Below the pieces are notes generated by a model, which ran no database searches, was not told the origin of the DNA, and was given only the letters and a program-made list of their open reading frames with translations. A DNA stretch of 64,000 nt from Rhodospirillaceae bacterium. GTDB taxonomy: Bacteria; Pseudomonadota; Alphaproteobacteria; Rhodospirillales; Rhodospirillaceae. Made by a program: the position numbers and the translations under genes. Below, in pieces: positions 38,523 through 48,273 of the stretch (within the stretch, counting starts at the first letter, position 1; the number at the start of each line of letters is the position of its first letter). Location of the stretch: assembly GCA_028822445.1 (NCBI GenBank), contig JAPKDQ010000001.1:496001-560000 (forward strand), read 5' to 3'.

Positions 38523-40922
38523 ATGAAACGTACTACGGCCCTGGCGGCCACTACAGCGCTAGTTACATCCTTGGTCCTCCCAGGAGTTGCAGCAATGGCG
38601 CAAAACCTAGCGCTAGAAGAAATAGTGGTGACTGCCCGTAAGATTGAAGAAAACCTTATGGAAGTTCCTGTGGCCATCACAGCGTTCTCAGCGGCTGATT
38701 TGGACGCTGCCGATATGTCTACGCTGGATGATATCCAGCTCTTCACACCAAGCTTCTTCTTCTCGAACCAGCAAGGCGGCTCAGGTCGTAATGATCGGTC
38801 TTCTAACTCGTTGACCTTCCGTGGTCTTTTCTTGGGCAGCAACACTGGCATTAAGGCTGGTGGCCTGATGTTCATTGATGGTGCACCGATCATCGGCGCC
38901 CAGGCCCCGAGTGTGGTGGACATGGAACGTGTTGAAATCTTAAAAGGCCCGCAGGCGGCTTACTTTGGCCGTTCAACTTTCGTTGGCGCCATCAACTTTG
39001 TCACTAAAGACCCGGCCGATGAATTCGGTGGGCGTGTTTCGGCTGAGTATTCACGCTTCGGTTCTAACGAAACCAACTTGGTTCTTGAGGGCCCTGTCGT
39101 TCCCGGCAAAATGAACATGCGGGTGAGTGGACGTCACTGGGCAAAAGGTGGTGATTATACAAATGCTGCCAACCCGACTGTAAAGTTTGGTGAGCGCGAG
39201 ACAAATTCTCTTTCTACATCTATCGTCTTAACGCCGAGCGATAATTTGAAGATTAAGGCCTACGTCAACTACTTTGAAGACAATGATGGCCCACCGGCTC
39301 AGGCTGCTTTGAAAGACGAATCCTACAACTGCACGCTTGGCGGGAGAGGTGGCTATTATTGCGGCACGCTTCCTAGCGTTAATGAATTTGGTCTGGAACT
39401 CATATCAGGCGATTACATCTTAGGGGCTCAGCTTCAGGACACTCTTTTTAATCCGCCGGACAGCTGGAAAGTTTTTGATCCGAACTTCAACACACATGGC
39501 GGTACACGACGTGCGGCGTTCCAGGCTGACCTTCGGATCGATTACGATCATGATTCCGGATACTCATTCAGTTCTTTGACTGCATTTCACACCGATAAAC
39601 AGCAGACGGTCCTAGATTTGAACTATCGTGACTTCCACGATATTAAAAATCCACTTGGGTTCCTTGGGGCACCGAAATTGCCGCACTTCAACACAACCCT
39701 GTTGACCCAAGGCAAGCAAAACGACATGAGCCAGGAACTTCGGATTACGTCTCCGCAAGACGGGAGTTTCCGCTGGACAGCAGGCTTCAACTATCTTGAT
39801 GGTCACTCACCGGGTGGTACTGTCTACGGTAACCTGATCTTTGGACCGTTCTTCACGGGCAGTATTGTTGAACGTGATGTCCAAACGCCTGCTATATTCG
39901 GTGCAGGTTACTTCGATATTACTGAAGAACTGACCCTTGGTGTCGAAGCTCGGTATCAGTGGGATAAGATCAGCGAACAGACGCTGGTTGGCGGTGGTGG
40001 CGTACCACTTCCAAATGCTCCGCTTTTAGAAGCGACTTTTAAGAGCTTCTCGCCACGTGTCACCTTGGACTACAACTACGGAGAGAACTCCACAGCTTAC
40101 GCATTGTTCTCCCGTGGGTTCCGTCCCGGTGGCTTTAACAGCCTTCTCATCAATGAAAGTGCAGCAACCATTGCTGCGATTAATGCAGTGGTTTCTGGTG
40201 CTGGCGTGACCTATGCCGAAGAAAAAATCGATAACTACGAACTCGGTATTAAATCTTCATGGCTTGATGGTCGGGCAAGAACAACCGTCGCTCTATACTA
40301 TATGGAATGGTTGAACGGCCAAAACCAAAGCCTCATTCCTGTGTCCTCTGGTGGAGTTAATAACTTGTACAGCATCACCATCAACAATGGTGTTGCCCAT
40401 CTCCAGGGTGTCGAGTTTGAAGGGCAGTTCCAAGCCACTGAAAACCTGACCCTTTCTGGTAGTCTAGGTTACAACGATACCAAGTACGTTGCATCCACCC
40501 CAGCTTTCTCATGTAGTCAGTGTAGTGAAATTACTGGAAGCGTCGACGCGACCGGAAACGAATTGCCCTACTCACCGAAAGTGTCATGGTCATTGTCGGC
40601 ATCATATGATGATGAACTCAATGCCGACTGGGATTTCTTCAGCCGTGCAGATTGGGCCCATCAGGGTTCCTTGTGGGCTGATCAAGCCAACATTGCGAAG
40701 TCATCGGCTTACGATGTGGTTAATCTTAGGGCTGGTATCCGCCAGGACGACGTTTCGATTGAACTGTTTCTTAATAATGCACTTGATCACGGTCAGTTCA
40801 CCCAAGCCCGTCAAGGTATCGATCTGAAGACCTTCGGACCGTTTGCACCAAATGGAAACGAAATCCGCGTGTCTCTTCCTGACCGTCGGTCATGGGGTGT
40901 CCGGGCTAGCTACAACTTCTAA
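38523..40922 (+). CDS. TonB-dependent outer-membrane receptor
   Basis: A 799-residue receptor. A signal peptide (about residues 1-28, ending in AAMAQ) is followed by a TonB-box-like region LALEEIVVTARK and a plug domain with VERVEILKGPQAAYFGRST-type residues (MERVEILKGPQAAYFGR). A large beta-barrel ends in a terminal aromatic (SYNF). ATG 38523 is chosen because GGAG precedes it; an in-frame GTG at 38499 is less likely. The gene is closed by a strong terminator, so it is monocistronic. It imports an unknown bulky ligand using TonB energy. Confidence 0.93.
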   Translation: MKRTTALAATTALVTSLVLPGVAAMAQNLALEEIVVTARKIEENLMEVPVAITAFSAADLDAADMSTLDDIQLFTPSFFFSNQQGGSGRNDRSSNSLTFRGLFLGSNTGIKAGGLMFIDGAPIIGAQAPSVVDMERVEILKGPQAAYFGRSTFVGAINFVTKDPADEFGGRVSAEYSRFGSNETNLVLEGPVVPGKMNMRVSGRHWAKGGDYTNAANPTVKFGERETNSLSTSIVLTPSDNLKIKAYVNYFEDNDGPPAQAALKDESYNCTLGGRGGYYCGTLPSVNEFGLELISGDYILGAQLQDTLFNPPDSWKVFDPNFNTHGGTRRAAFQADLRIDYDHDSGYSFSSLTAFHTDKQQTVLDLNYRDFHDIKNPLGFLGAPKLPHFNTTLLTQGKQNDMSQELRITSPQDGSFRWTAGFNYLDGHSPGGTVYGNLIFGPFFTGSIVERDVQTPAIFGAGYFDITEELTLGVEARYQWDKISEQTLVGGGGVPLPNAPLLEATFKSFSPRVTLDYNYGENSTAYALFSRGFRPGGFNSLLINESAATIAAINAVVSGAGVTYAEEKIDNYELGIKSSWLDGRARTTVALYYMEWLNGQNQSLIPVSSGGVNNLYSITINNGVAHLQGVEFEGQFQATENLTLSGSLGYNDTKYVASTPAFSCSQCSEITGSVDATGNELPYSPKVSWSLSASYDDELNADWDFFSRADWAHQGSLWADQANIAKSSAYDVVNLRAGIRQDDVSIELFLNNALDHGQFTQARQGIDLKTFGPFAPNGNEIRVSLPDRRSWGVRASYNF

Positions 40923-40941
40923 GCTAGGCTGACATAGACTT

Positions 40942-40982
40942 AAAAAGGAGACGGCCGGGGTTTTCCCCGGCCGTCTCTTTTT
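40942..40982 (+). terminator. Strong intrinsic terminator after the receptor gene
   Basis: Perfect 13-bp GC-rich arms (40948-40960 and 40965-40977) close a TTTT loop and are followed by five T. An A-run on the left pairs with the T-run, so it can work in both directions. It lies 25 bases past the receptor stop. Confidence 0.93.
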
Positions 40983-41096
40983 GTGCTCAAGCCTTTTGTC
41001 GACGGGTTTTACTGAAGCGCGCTTAGTCCCATCTTTCTTTGCGCTGTCTGCTTGGTTCACCTATCTCCTGCTCAGCTTCAACGTAAAGTTTTATTA

Positions 41097-43217
41097 ATGT
41101 CTCGTTTCCTGTCCCCTGTTCTTGAAGCCGCCCTGGTTCTTATCACCTTTAGTCTTACCTTCACCGTACAGGCGCAGCCTACGCTTTTGGAGCCTAGCGG
41201 ACGTACAGTGTCTGCTGACGGCACAAAGACTACCTATGAAGCCATATTTTTTGCTCAATACAGTCCACTGTTTCTCAATGACATGCTGCAGCGGATCCCT
41301 GGAGCTTCGATTAGTGATTCTGTAGCGACCTCCGAACGTAGAGGCTTGCGCGGCAACGAAGACGCGATCCTGATTAATGGTCAGCAGATCACTGGAAAAG
41401 ACAGCGGTGGCGCCTCAGCACTACAGCGCATTACGGCGAACCAAGTCCTGCGTATTGAGATCCTGCGCGGTTCATCCAGCGAGGTTCAAACCACCACCGA
41501 ACGCATCATCAACGTGATATTGCGAGAGGATTCTGGTGATACGTTGACGATAACTGCGGCTTTGCCCAACTACACCAATGATGGATCTGCCCGTCCTATT
41601 GTGGGCTTGACCTATGCAGTGAACGAGCCCAATCGCAATTATTCTATCGCGCTCAATTCCAACCCTATTTACCGCCCTTGGCAACGGACCAAGGTAACGT
41701 CTAACCTTTCTGGGCAAGATATTCTTTCAAGCGTCGAATCGGAGCAGCATGACCGCTATACCATCCAGGCTAATGGAAGGTATGAGCGCTCCTTCGACAC
41801 AGGGTCGCGTTTGCAATTTAACGGGCTTTGGTCCTGGCTAATCAATAACCGGGAGCGTCGCGAAGTTCTTAGGGACCCTCGCCAGCCCCGGCAGGTTAAT
41901 CAGCTCTCTGACAACCTAGAAATTGATAAGCGTGACGAATTTACTGTTGAGCTTAGCGCTGACTACAGTTTTCCTTTGAGTGAATCGGACACAGTGACGC
42001 TCCTTGCCTTGGTAAATTGGGAAAAAGAGAACCGCGACCGTGATGTGTTTGACCTGGAGCCGCTGGATGAGCCGGTAATTGCGCGCCAGCTTAGAGAAGA
42101 TGTGAAAACGGAGACCATCGCGCGTGGCACGTATGACCGGAGGATTAGCTCAACCGTAAGCGGCCAAGTCGGCCTAGAAGGAGCACTGAACACCCAGAAG
42201 ACAGACTTCGATCTCTCGACCGTGATTGATGGGGAACTCGTTCCACTGGCCATCTTCAACAGTGATGGAAAGATCACGGAATATCGTGGTGAGGCGTTCT
42301 CGACACTGCGTTGGCGCCCCTGGGGTACTGTAGAAGCGGAATTTGGCCTTGCTGCCGAGGCATCGCGTATCACGCAGAACAGTGCAGATGTGAATAGTGC
42401 GCGTTCCCTATTTTTTGTTAAGCCCACCTTCAACGTGTACTGGGATGTTACGCTTCGCGATAAGCTCTTCTTTTCAGTCGCGAGAGACGTCGGGCAATTA
42501 AATTTTGGTAATTTTGTTGCGACCATCACACAAGTTGATCAAGAGCTAGAGGCGGGCAATCCGGACCTTAAACCGGTCAAATCCTGGGACTATGAAATTG
42601 GTCTGGAGCACCGCTTGGCCGACGGGGTTGGGGTTGTCACGGGCCGGGCATTTTATCGGGACGTGCAAGATGCGCGTGGCCGCCTCAGTTTTAATGGCCT
42701 TGTGTCACAGATTGGGAATATAGGAGGCGGTACAGAGTATGGTGCCGAAGTTGAAATCGGTCTCGATTTTTCAAGACTTGGCTGGTGGGACGGTGTTTTG
42801 AGCGCCGACTACATGCACCGTAAGACGTCAGTAGTTGATCCGTTTGATAACGTCACCCGCCGCTTTGGCTTCACGCCGGATTGGAAAACGTCCGTTGAAT
42901 ACCGCCATGATGTCAGAACGATTATCGACGGACATATCTCATTCAATTACAGCCAGTTCGGCGCCAGGTTCGTCAACGACATTGATAAGCAAGACCGGCT
43001 GAAAGAGGGCGGCTCGCTTACTCTTAGCATTGAGCACCGTCTGTTCGAAAACGTCCGCATTAATTTTTCGACTAACAACTTTCTTAACCGCAAAACCACT
43101 AGAGCGCGCGAGATATTAGCGTTTACGCCGGATGGTGCTCGTGTTCTGAATGGGGCCCGTCATGATCGATCTCAATGGGGTCGCATTTACAATGTATTTA
43201 TACGAGCAACATTTTAG
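41097..43217 (+). CDS. TonB-dependent receptor-like outer-membrane protein
   Basis: A 706-residue outer-membrane protein. A signal peptide ends at about residue 22 (TVQAQ). A plug-like domain follows with LNDMLQRIPGAS, LRGNEDAILINGQ and VLRIEILRGSSSEVQ. The rest is rich in beta-barrel strands and ends in an aromatic (IRATF). The plug pattern resembles the siderophore/TonB receptor branch but no clear TonB box is seen. ATG 41097 is preferred over an in-frame TTG at 41052. The stop overlaps that of mlaC by four bases on the opposite strand. Confidence 0.85.
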   Translation: MSRFLSPVLEAALVLITFSLTFTVQAQPTLLEPSGRTVSADGTKTTYEAIFFAQYSPLFLNDMLQRIPGASISDSVATSERRGLRGNEDAILINGQQITGKDSGGASALQRITANQVLRIEILRGSSSEVQTTTERIINVILREDSGDTLTITAALPNYTNDGSARPIVGLTYAVNEPNRNYSIALNSNPIYRPWQRTKVTSNLSGQDILSSVESEQHDRYTIQANGRYERSFDTGSRLQFNGLWSWLINNRERREVLRDPRQPRQVNQLSDNLEIDKRDEFTVELSADYSFPLSESDTVTLLALVNWEKENRDRDVFDLEPLDEPVIARQLREDVKTETIARGTYDRRISSTVSGQVGLEGALNTQKTDFDLSTVIDGELVPLAIFNSDGKITEYRGEAFSTLRWRPWGTVEAEFGLAAEASRITQNSADVNSARSLFFVKPTFNVYWDVTLRDKLFFSVARDVGQLNFGNFVATITQVDQELEAGNPDLKPVKSWDYEIGLEHRLADGVGVVTGRAFYRDVQDARGRLSFNGLVSQIGNIGGGTEYGAEVEIGLDFSRLGWWDGVLSADYMHRKTSVVDPFDNVTRRFGFTPDWKTSVEYRHDVRTIIDGHISFNYSQFGARFVNDIDKQDRLKEGGSLTLSIEHRLFENVRINFSTNNFLNRKTTRAREILAFTPDGARVLNGARHDRSQWGRIYNVFIRATF

Positions 43218-43831
43218 GGTGCTTTGGACGGTAGCATTTCAGCGGCCTGCTTCCTTAGTTCGGTGAGCAATCCCTGGATTCCACCATTCTGCCGGATCAC
43301 CGAGGTGTAATCCTGGCGGTAGGTGATCACCATGCTGATGCCTTCAATGATGATGTCGACAATGCGGAGGCCCTCGCCACGCTGCCTAAGGCGCCACTGC
43401 ACTGAGATGGTCTGTCCTTCAAGGTGGACGATGACACTGTCGACTAGCGTGCCTGTATCTCCGTCTGGAGACGTTCCCAGTACCTTAATCGTCTGGCCCA
43501 TATATTGTCTAAATCGCCTAGACCATGTGTAGACTATCACGTCTTCGAAGACTGCCAAGAAGTCCTGCTTTTCCGCATCGCTCGCGCGGCGCCAGGCGCG
43601 GCCCAAAACAAAACGGCTTATGGCTGGAATATCAAAGCTGTCATTAAACAGGGTTCTGAATCGGGCAGTCTTTTCGACCGTATCGATATTGGCATTGAGA
43701 ATGTCGTCAATGCTAACTTGGGAAAATTGATTGATGAACGCTGTGGGGTCTGTGTTCCGCGTGTCTTCGGCAGCATTGGCTTGAGCAACACCGATGATCA
43801 GGAGAGCGCTGATTAGAACTGTGCGCATCAT
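43214..43831 (-). CDS. mlaC: MlaC/Ttg2D-family periplasmic phospholipid carrier
   Basis: A 205-residue protein of the MlaC family, which shuttles phospholipids between the outer-membrane MlaA complex and the inner-membrane MlaFEDB transporter. A signal peptide spans about residues 1-21 (ends ANAA). The domain has RFVLGRAWRRASDAEKQDF in the middle and VDIIIEGISMVITYRQDY near the C-terminus, both typical. ATG 43831 overlaps the mlaA stop by ATGA, so the pair is translationally coupled. The transporter genes are not in the window. Confidence 0.92.
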   Translation of the reverse strand: MMRTVLISALLIIGVAQANAAEDTRNTDPTAFINQFSQVSIDDILNANIDTVEKTARFRTLFNDSFDIPAISRFVLGRAWRRASDAEKQDFLAVFEDVIVYTWSRRFRQYMGQTIKVLGTSPDGDTGTLVDSVIVHLEGQTISVQWRLRQRGEGLRIVDIIIEGISMVITYRQDYTSVIRQNGGIQGLLTELRKQAAEMLPSKAP

Positions 43832-44691
43832 TTGGGCAAGGCCGCCGTTTGAACCGATGCTGTTTCCGTCTCTAAGCTCGAGAACGGATCGCCATCACCA
43901 TCCTCATCATCAAAGTCATCAAGCCCCGGCAGCGGAGCTGGGGCACCGTTGCGAATTTCTTTAGCGCGGTTTTGCCTATATGCCGACCTTAAAGCCGTAT
44001 AGTAGTCTATGGATGAGGCTTTGAGTTCCTCAAGAGTAGGCTTAGCGTTGCCTTTAATATCGACGGCCAAACCGCCAAAGTATGCGACTTGCCACCAGAA
44101 CGGATTGTCGGCTCGACCGACCCAGGACATGATGTCGATTCCTATGTTATCTACTGCATATCCGGTGATGTCGCGCCCGCCAGAGGGGCCAAGAATTGGG
44201 AAGTATAAGTACGGGCCTTCGCCAACTCCCCATACCGCAAGGGTTTGCCCAAGGTCTTCGGAATGGTAGGGCAAGCCCCAATATTGAGCGACGTCAAATA
44301 GGCCGAAAAGCCCAACGGTCGAGTTAATCAGAAAGCGCCTTAGCGTTGTGCCTGCTCGGCTGCCTTCGCCTTGAAAAATGTCATTGACCAATGTTATGGG
44401 AGTTCGGAAATTACGGATGGCATTGGAGACGCCCCGGCGCCCCGGTTTTGGCACTACGGTTTGGTAGACGCTGATTACGGGGTTGAAGAAGACCGTGTCT
44501 AAACCTTGATCGATCTGCATCATAGATCGGTTCCAAGGCTCCAACGGATCATTGTTCTGTTCGTAGGCGCGAAAAGCTTCCGTGTCAGTGGCCGGCGGTT
44601 TGCTGGCGCATGCGCCCAAAGCAAACATAGTGAATGCCGAGACAATGCCGAGCTTAAGAAGGGATGGAGAATTGAAAGAAACTGTCATCAA
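43828..44691 (-). CDS. mlaA: MlaA/VacJ-family outer-membrane lipoprotein
   Basis: A 287-residue lipoprotein that removes surface-exposed phospholipids from the outer membrane. A lipobox LGAC at about residues 25-28 gives the lipidated cysteine. The VacJ domain includes NDPLEPWNRSMMQID, VNDIFQGEG, LINSTVGLFGLFDVA and ILGPSGGRD, in normal order. The C-terminal tail is acidic (DDFDDEDGDGD). It is the first gene of an mlaA-mlaC pair and is divergent from metF. Confidence 0.95.
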   Translation of the reverse strand: MMTVSFNSPSLLKLGIVSAFTMFALGACASKPPATDTEAFRAYEQNNDPLEPWNRSMMQIDQGLDTVFFNPVISVYQTVVPKPGRRGVSNAIRNFRTPITLVNDIFQGEGSRAGTTLRRFLINSTVGLFGLFDVAQYWGLPYHSEDLGQTLAVWGVGEGPYLYFPILGPSGGRDITGYAVDNIGIDIMSWVGRADNPFWWQVAYFGGLAVDIKGNAKPTLEELKASSIDYYTALRSAYRQNRAKEIRNGAPAPLPGLDDFDDEDGDGDPFSSLETETASVQTAALPK

Positions 44692-44780
44692 AAACCACGG
44701 CTAAGATCGCGAAAAAACACTATCTGTCCAGCATAAAAAGGGGCGTTACAGTAGTATTTTAGGTATCATAGCAGGGTCGA

Positions 44781-44849
44781 AAACACCACACACATTTGCG
44801 CGAAGAGGCTATGCAGAATTAGCGTTTAACTAAGGATTCTGTGGTGTTT
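44781..44849 (+). promoter_or_regulatory. Perfect 10-bp inverted repeat upstream of metF
   Basis: AAACACCACA (44781-44790) and TGTGGTGTTT (44840-44849) are exact complements 49 bases apart. A further GGTGT half-site occurs near 44883, just before the metF start. The element could be a paired operator or the closing stem of a leader RNA. It does not match a SAM, SAH or cobalamin riboswitch that I can recognise. Confidence 0.45.
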
Positions 44850-44925
44850 ATTTGCCATTGGGCTGAAGCCTGTTAGAAAGCGGTGTAACTATGTGACATC
44901 AATAACACAGTTGATTGAGGGTTTC

Positions 44926-45846
44926 GTGTCTGACGCCAGTATATCTCAGAACCAAGGGTCGCCGTTGATTGAGCGTCTGCCTGCGGACATTCAAGTCTCG
45001 TTTGAGTTCTTCCCACCTAAGACGGATAAGATGCAAACGAAACTATGGACCGCGATCGAACGCCTGGCACCGCTCAAGCCCCGGTTCGTGTCTGTGACCT
45101 ATGGCGCTGGTGGCTCAACCCGCGAGCGGACCCACGACACTGTTGTCCGTATTCAAAAAGAAACAGATTTAGTTGCTGCGGCACATTTGACCTGTGTCGG
45201 TGCGTCACGCGGAGAGGTGGACGATGTCGCACGCCGGTATTGGGACGCCGGAGTGCATCACATCGTTGCCTTGCGAGGGGACCCTCCAGGTGGCGAAGAG
45301 ACTTATATGCCGCATCCATATGGCTACGACTTCGCCTGCGACCTTGTGGCAGGTCTAAAAAATGTTGCCGATTTTGAGATCAGCGTTGCCGCCTATCCAG
45401 AAACGCATATGGAAGCGGCCAGCGCCGAATCTGATTTGGACAACCTCAAGCGCAAAATTGATGCTGGGGCGACCCGCGCCATCTCGCAGGTCTTTTTTGA
45501 CCCGGATGTGTATTTCAGGTTTCTCGACCGGGCCACAGCGGCAGGCATAACTGTGCCCATCGTGCCCGGTTTAATGCCGATTGCTCATTTCAAGCAGAAC
45601 ACCAATTTTGCCAAGCGCAGTGGCGCAAGTATTCCGCAGTGGATGTACGGTCTCTTCGAAGGTCTGGACGGCGACCCTGGGACCCGGGAGTTGGTCTCGG
45701 CCAGCCTGGCCGTCGAACAAGTCAAACGTCTCGTAGCGGGGGGCGTTTCAGAGTTTCATTTTTACACCCTTAACCGAGCAGACCTGAGCTACGCCATATG
45801 TCATGTGCTCGGCATTCGACCCGAAGGTGATCAACCCGCCGAATAG
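44926..45846 (+). CDS. metF: 5,10-Methylenetetrahydrofolate reductase
   Basis: About 306 residues of a MetF-type flavoprotein that reduces methylene-THF to methyl-THF for methionine synthesis. The N-terminal FEFFPPKT carries the catalytic glutamate, followed by VSVTYGAGGSTRERT, HLTCVGAS, and ALRGDPPGG for FAD and NADH binding. The C-terminal FHFYTLNR is intact. GTG 44926 has AGGG just upstream. An in-frame GTG at 44893 would add 11 residues and cannot be excluded. A weak hairpin follows at 45907-45931. Confidence 0.95.
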   Translation: MSDASISQNQGSPLIERLPADIQVSFEFFPPKTDKMQTKLWTAIERLAPLKPRFVSVTYGAGGSTRERTHDTVVRIQKETDLVAAAHLTCVGASRGEVDDVARRYWDAGVHHIVALRGDPPGGEETYMPHPYGYDFACDLVAGLKNVADFEISVAAYPETHMEAASAESDLDNLKRKIDAGATRAISQVFFDPDVYFRFLDRATAAGITVPIVPGLMPIAHFKQNTNFAKRSGASIPQWMYGLFEGLDGDPGTRELVSASLAVEQVKRLVAGGVSEFHFYTLNRADLSYAICHVLGIRPEGDQPAE

Positions 45847-45906
45847 AACTGGAAAGAGCATAGCCCTTCGCAGTGCGGAGCCTGGGGTCCGGATCAAGTA
45901 ACATGT

Positions 45907-45931
45907 ATAAAGCCAACTTTCGGGCTTTTAT
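45907..45931 (+). terminator. Weak terminator-like hairpin after metF
   Basis: ATAAAGCC (45907-45914) pairs with GGCTTTTAT (45923-45931) with one extra T, around an 8-nt loop. The T-run is only four bases. It lies 61 bases past the metF stop and just before the helicase gene. Confidence 0.35.
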
Positions 45932-45959
45932 CCGGAGCGAGACTGCGTAGGATGCGGCC

Positions 45960-48254
45960 ATGTCAGATGATCCCTTTGCCCTCGATGAAGCCGCTACTCC
46001 ACCTTCGCCAAGCCATGCCCCGCCCGTGGCGGAACCGCCATGGATAAGTGGCCTCAATCCTGAACAACGTCAGGCCGTCGAGATCACAGATGGGCCGGTT
46101 CTCGTGCTGTCTGGGGCCGGGACTGGAAAAACCCGTGTTCTGATTACGCGCCTAGCTTATATTCTTGGCAAGCGGCTGGCGCAGCCTTGGCAAATCCTCG
46201 CTGTGACCTTTACCAATCGCGCCGCCCGCGAAATGCGGGAACGGGTTGGCGGCCTGGTCGGCTCAATGGCCGAATCCCTGTGGCTTGGCACCTTCCATGC
46301 CTTAGGCGTTCGTATTCTGCGCAAACACGGCGAATTGGTCGGCCTAAAATCGAATTTCACGATCCTTGATTCCGATGACCAACTGCGATTACTCAAGCAG
46401 GTCCTGGAGGCGGAAGGGGTCGATCATAAGAAATGGCCAGCACAGGCCGTGCTTGGCGTCATCCAACGTTGGAAAGATAAAGGTCTCACGCCTGACCGTG
46501 TAACCCCATCAATGGCCGGTGATCTCGCAGGTGGCCGCGCGGTTGATCTCTATCGGTCTTACCAGCGGCGGCTCATTACGCTCAATGCGACAGATTTTGG
46601 TGACCTTTTGCTTCACTGCCTGACGCTCTTTCAAGGCCACACCGAGGTTTTACAAGAGTATCAGGATAAATTTAAATATATCATGGTGGACGAGTATCAG
46701 GACACCAATGTTGCTCAGTATTTGTGGCTCCGTCTTCTGTGTCAGAAGCACCGCAACTTGTGTTGTGTCGGCGACGATGACCAATCCATCTATTCCTGGC
46801 GCGGTGCTGAGGTTGGCAATATTCTAAGGTTTGAAAAGGACTTCACGGACGCGAAGGTCGTTCGCCTGGAACGCAATTATCGCTCTACGCCGACGATCTT
46901 GGCGGCGGCATCTGCGCTGATAGATCACAATGAGGACCGGCTAGGTAAAACACTTGTCCCGGCAGGTCACATCGATCACGATGACGCAGCCCTGGTCACA
47001 GTCAAAGGGGTTTGGGATGGGCCGGAAGAGGCCCGTTGGGTGGTTGAGGAAATCGAGGCCCTGCAAACTAAGGGAGATAGCCTATCATCCATGGCTATTC
47101 TGGTCCGAGCCGGTTTTCAGATGCTCGAGTTTGAAGAGCGTTTCATTACTACTGGCATGCCCTATCGCGTCGTCGGTGGCCCACGGTTTTACGAACGCCT
47201 GGAGATACGGGATGCCATTGCGTACCTCCGCTGCATCACTACACCAACAGATGACTTAGCGTTCGAGCGCATGGTTAATAAGCCTAAACGCAGCATTGGC
47301 GATGCGACGGTTCAGAAGATCCATGTGTATGCACGGTCCGCTGGTTTAAGCCTGATGGAAGCTGCTCTGCGCTTAACGGAAACGGATGAACTGCGCGCGC
47401 AGACCCGCAATGCGCTGTCCACCCTGATCAGTGACATGTCGCGCTGGCGGTCTCTACGAGATGGATTATCGCCCTCCGATCTCGCGGCGCAGGTGCTCGA
47501 TGAATCCGGATACACTGAAATGTGGCAGAGAGATACATCGCCGGAAGCCCCGGGGCGTTTAGAGAACCTCAAAGAATTTGTTGGCGGCCTTGAAGAATGG
47601 GATACCATTGGTGCGTTTCTCGAACACGTTAGTCTCGTGATGGAAAATGATTCTAAGGCTGGAGATGAAGCTGTTACGGTTATGACCTTGCATGGCGCAA
47701 AAGGCCTTGAATTCGACACGGTTTTTCTGCCCGGTTGGGAGGAAGAGGTTTTTCCTCACCGTCGTGCGTTAGATGATGGTGGTGGCGCGGCCGTCGAGGA
47801 AGAGCGCCGACTTGCGTACGTTGGTATTACGCGGGCCCGCAAGAAGGTTAACATTTCTTACGCCGCGAACCGGCGCGTTTACAACCAGTGGCAAGCCAGT
47901 CTGCCTTCACGCTTTATTGGCGAGTTGCCTGAAGCACAGGTTGAGCATACCGCCGATAGTGGCTTGATGGGGTCGATGGGCGGTGGGGGTGGCAGCAACG
48001 AAGGTTTCTCTGATGGTTGGGGCGGCGGCTCAAGTTGGCAGGGTAAGCAGTCTCGCAAAGCACCGGTTATAGATGGTGATAGTTGGCAGGTTGAAGCCCG
48101 AGAATCGTCTAGCGAGTATACAGTTGGTATGCGAGTTTTTCACCAGAAATTTGGCTACGGCATCATTCAAGCTATCGATGACACACGCCTTGAAATTGCT
48201 TTTGAAAAAGCTGGCGGTAAAAAGGTGATCGACAGTTTTGTTGAGCCAGCCTGA
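45960..48254 (+). CDS. uvrD: UvrD/PcrA-type 3'-5' DNA helicase
   Basis: A 764-residue superfamily 1A helicase. It has Walker A SGAGTGKTRVL near residue 55, motif II DEYQDTN, motif III GDDDQSIYSWRGAE, motif V TLHGAKGLEFD and motif VI RRLAYVGITRARKK. The C-terminal linker is glycine-rich, followed by a small domain with FHQKFGYGII and a final DSFVEPA, which is typical of UvrD/PcrA and interacts with RNA polymerase in relatives. It serves excision and mismatch repair. It follows metF by 113 bases and is probably transcribed alone. Confidence 0.95.
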   Translation: MSDDPFALDEAATPPSPSHAPPVAEPPWISGLNPEQRQAVEITDGPVLVLSGAGTGKTRVLITRLAYILGKRLAQPWQILAVTFTNRAAREMRERVGGLVGSMAESLWLGTFHALGVRILRKHGELVGLKSNFTILDSDDQLRLLKQVLEAEGVDHKKWPAQAVLGVIQRWKDKGLTPDRVTPSMAGDLAGGRAVDLYRSYQRRLITLNATDFGDLLLHCLTLFQGHTEVLQEYQDKFKYIMVDEYQDTNVAQYLWLRLLCQKHRNLCCVGDDDQSIYSWRGAEVGNILRFEKDFTDAKVVRLERNYRSTPTILAAASALIDHNEDRLGKTLVPAGHIDHDDAALVTVKGVWDGPEEARWVVEEIEALQTKGDSLSSMAILVRAGFQMLEFEERFITTGMPYRVVGGPRFYERLEIRDAIAYLRCITTPTDDLAFERMVNKPKRSIGDATVQKIHVYARSAGLSLMEAALRLTETDELRAQTRNALSTLISDMSRWRSLRDGLSPSDLAAQVLDESGYTEMWQRDTSPEAPGRLENLKEFVGGLEEWDTIGAFLEHVSLVMENDSKAGDEAVTVMTLHGAKGLEFDTVFLPGWEEEVFPHRRALDDGGGAAVEEERRLAYVGITRARKKVNISYAANRRVYNQWQASLPSRFIGELPEAQVEHTADSGLMGSMGGGGGSNEGFSDGWGGGSSWQGKQSRKAPVIDGDSWQVEARESSSEYTVGMRVFHQKFGYGIIQAIDDTRLEIAFEKAGGKKVIDSFVEPA

Positions 48255-48273
48255 AGCCAGTAATTTTTAGAAG

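Noticed and set aside
41963-42529. A 188-codon minus-strand frame inside the receptor gene at 41097
   Set aside because: Antisense to a continuous outer-membrane barrel sequence; serine/arginine-rich with no motif.
44692-44892. A SAM-II or other SAM/SAH riboswitch before metF
   Set aside because: I compared the leader with remembered SAM-II, SAM-V and SAH patterns. The characteristic pseudoknot segments are not present. Only the 10-bp inverted repeat is solid, so no riboswitch is called.
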